Shown here piece by piece: positions 22,174-22,740 of a stretch of 22,740 nt of DNA. The notes under the pieces are model-generated. The model searched no databases and was not told where the DNA came from. It saw nothing but the letters and a program-made list of their open reading frames with translations. Source of the stretch: Verrucomicrobiaceae bacterium UBA7681 (lineage in GTDB: Bacteria > Verrucomicrobiota > Verrucomicrobiia > Verrucomicrobiales > Verrucomicrobiaceae); NCBI GenBank assembly GCA_002482965.1, contig DLGZ01000005.1, positions 1 to 22,740 on the forward strand. Reading direction: 5' to 3'. Every line of letters begins with the position of its first letter. Within the stretch, counting starts at the first letter, position 1. Position numbers and translations under genes: made by a program.

Positions 22174-22740
22174 ATGAAATACACTATTGCTGCTGCGCAC
22201 GTCTTGTTATTCGCTTCCACCGCATGGGCTGGTGACTGGAATCAATGGCGTGGGCCGGATCGCAATGGGGTTTCGCAGGATACGAGCCCGATTGCGGACG
22301 CTTTTCCCACTGAGGGGCTGAAAAAAGTGTGGGAGAGCGAGTTCATCCCCAGCAACGAGTACGGCGGTCACGGCAGTCCGGTGGTGAGCGGGGAAAAGGT
22401 GTTTATCAGCGTCGTGTGGCATGAGCGCGTGGCCTCCGAAACCCGCGAGATCGACACCGAGGTGATGCAATCGTTGAACCATCGAGGCACCTCGCCGGAA
22501 CTTGCGAAGAAGCTGGAGGAAACCCGCCTCAACCTGCCCAAACTGCGTGGCGAGAAGTTCGATGAATGGGTCACGCAGTGGCGCAAGGACAACCTGAGCG
22601 AGAAAGAGGAGATCAACATCGGCTCCTGGGTGGCCAGCCGCTTTAAAGCGGGCAAAAATGCCATTGATCTGGTCTGGCTAGACAAGATGAGCAGCCGTCA
22701 GGGCAAGCCGTTTGCCAGTGCGGCGGTGTTCAGCAAGTGG
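22174..22740 (+). CDS. PQQ-like beta-propeller secreted protein (partial, C-terminus outside window)
   Basis: The first 189 residues; the frame is open to the right edge. A Sec signal peptide (MKYTIAAAHVLLFASTAWA, cleavage before GD) is followed by WNQWRGPDRNGVSQD and LKKVWESEFIPSNEYGGHGS then PVVSGEKVFI, the usual opening of secreted PQQ-binding-like propeller proteins common in Verrucomicrobia and Planctomycetes. After the first blade a charged helical insertion (MQSLNHRGTSPELAKKLEET to about residue 165) precedes the next part. Such proteins are often annotated as outer membrane or serine/threonine-kinase-associated propellers; a substrate cannot be assigned here. ATG at 22174 is fixed by the signal peptide and has no Shine-Dalgarno sequence. 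Confidence 0.8.
   Translation, partial: MKYTIAAAHVLLFASTAWAGDWNQWRGPDRNGVSQDTSPIADAFPTEGLKKVWESEFIPSNEYGGHGSPVVSGEKVFISVVWHERVASETREIDTEVMQSLNHRGTSPELAKKLEETRLNLPKLRGEKFDEWVTQWRKDNLSEKEEINIGSWVASRFKAGKNAIDLVWLDKMSSRQGKPFASAAVFSKW

Overview
The window reads as chromosomal DNA from a free-living, high-GC member of the Verrucomicrobia (Prosthecobacter/Verrucomicrobium-like). The evidence is the set of families: a small sigma factor of the Rhodopirellula/Verrucomicrobium ECF type with a coupled anti-sigma-like membrane protein, DUF1501 and DUF1549/DUF1553 proteins, a DUF4407 protein, a very large Sel1-repeat protein and a PQQ-like beta-propeller protein. Most genes lack a Shine-Dalgarno sequence. 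Genes lie on both strands in short units. I see no phage, IS, plasmid or CRISPR signature. The only repeat-like element is one long perfect inverted repeat at 12974-13032.

Layout. 1-788 (minus): ECF sigma factor and partial anti-sigma-like protein, with ATGA overlap. 1017-3394: a family-4 glycosyltransferase (minus), divergent from a PhcB-like methyltransferase (plus), sharing an AT-rich promoter region. 3443-9417: membrane and ion-transport genes, namely a hypothetical membrane protein and a Na+/H+ antiporter family protein (minus), then a MscS-like protein and an SLC13 permease with two RCK_C domains (plus). 9427-11155 (minus): two small hypothetical proteins and an arginyl/leucyl-tRNA-protein transferase-like protein. 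11239-14500 (plus): a DUF4407 protein, the inverted repeat and a Tat-exported DUF1501 protein. 14538-20425 (minus): a 1150-residue J-like/TM/Sel1 protein and a DUF1549/DUF1553 protein. 20574-22740 (plus): a lipoprotein with its own promoter and a strong terminator, a HAD hydrolase, tRNA-Lys(TTT), and a PQQ-like propeller protein cut by the window edge.

How the genes may work together. The sigma/anti-sigma pair is a regulatory unit. The antiporter, MscS-like protein and SLC13 permease form an ion- and osmo-homeostasis neighbourhood. The DUF1501 and DUF1549/1553 genes, usually adjacent in this group of phyla, are here separated by the Sel1 gene and lie on opposite strands. No complete defence or secretion system is visible. 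The most unusual items are the Sel1 protein (degenerate J-domain, four capped repeat blocks), the transferase-like protein without its cysteine cluster, and the MscS-like protein with an apparently duplicated beta domain. No intergenic stretch exceeds 300 bases.
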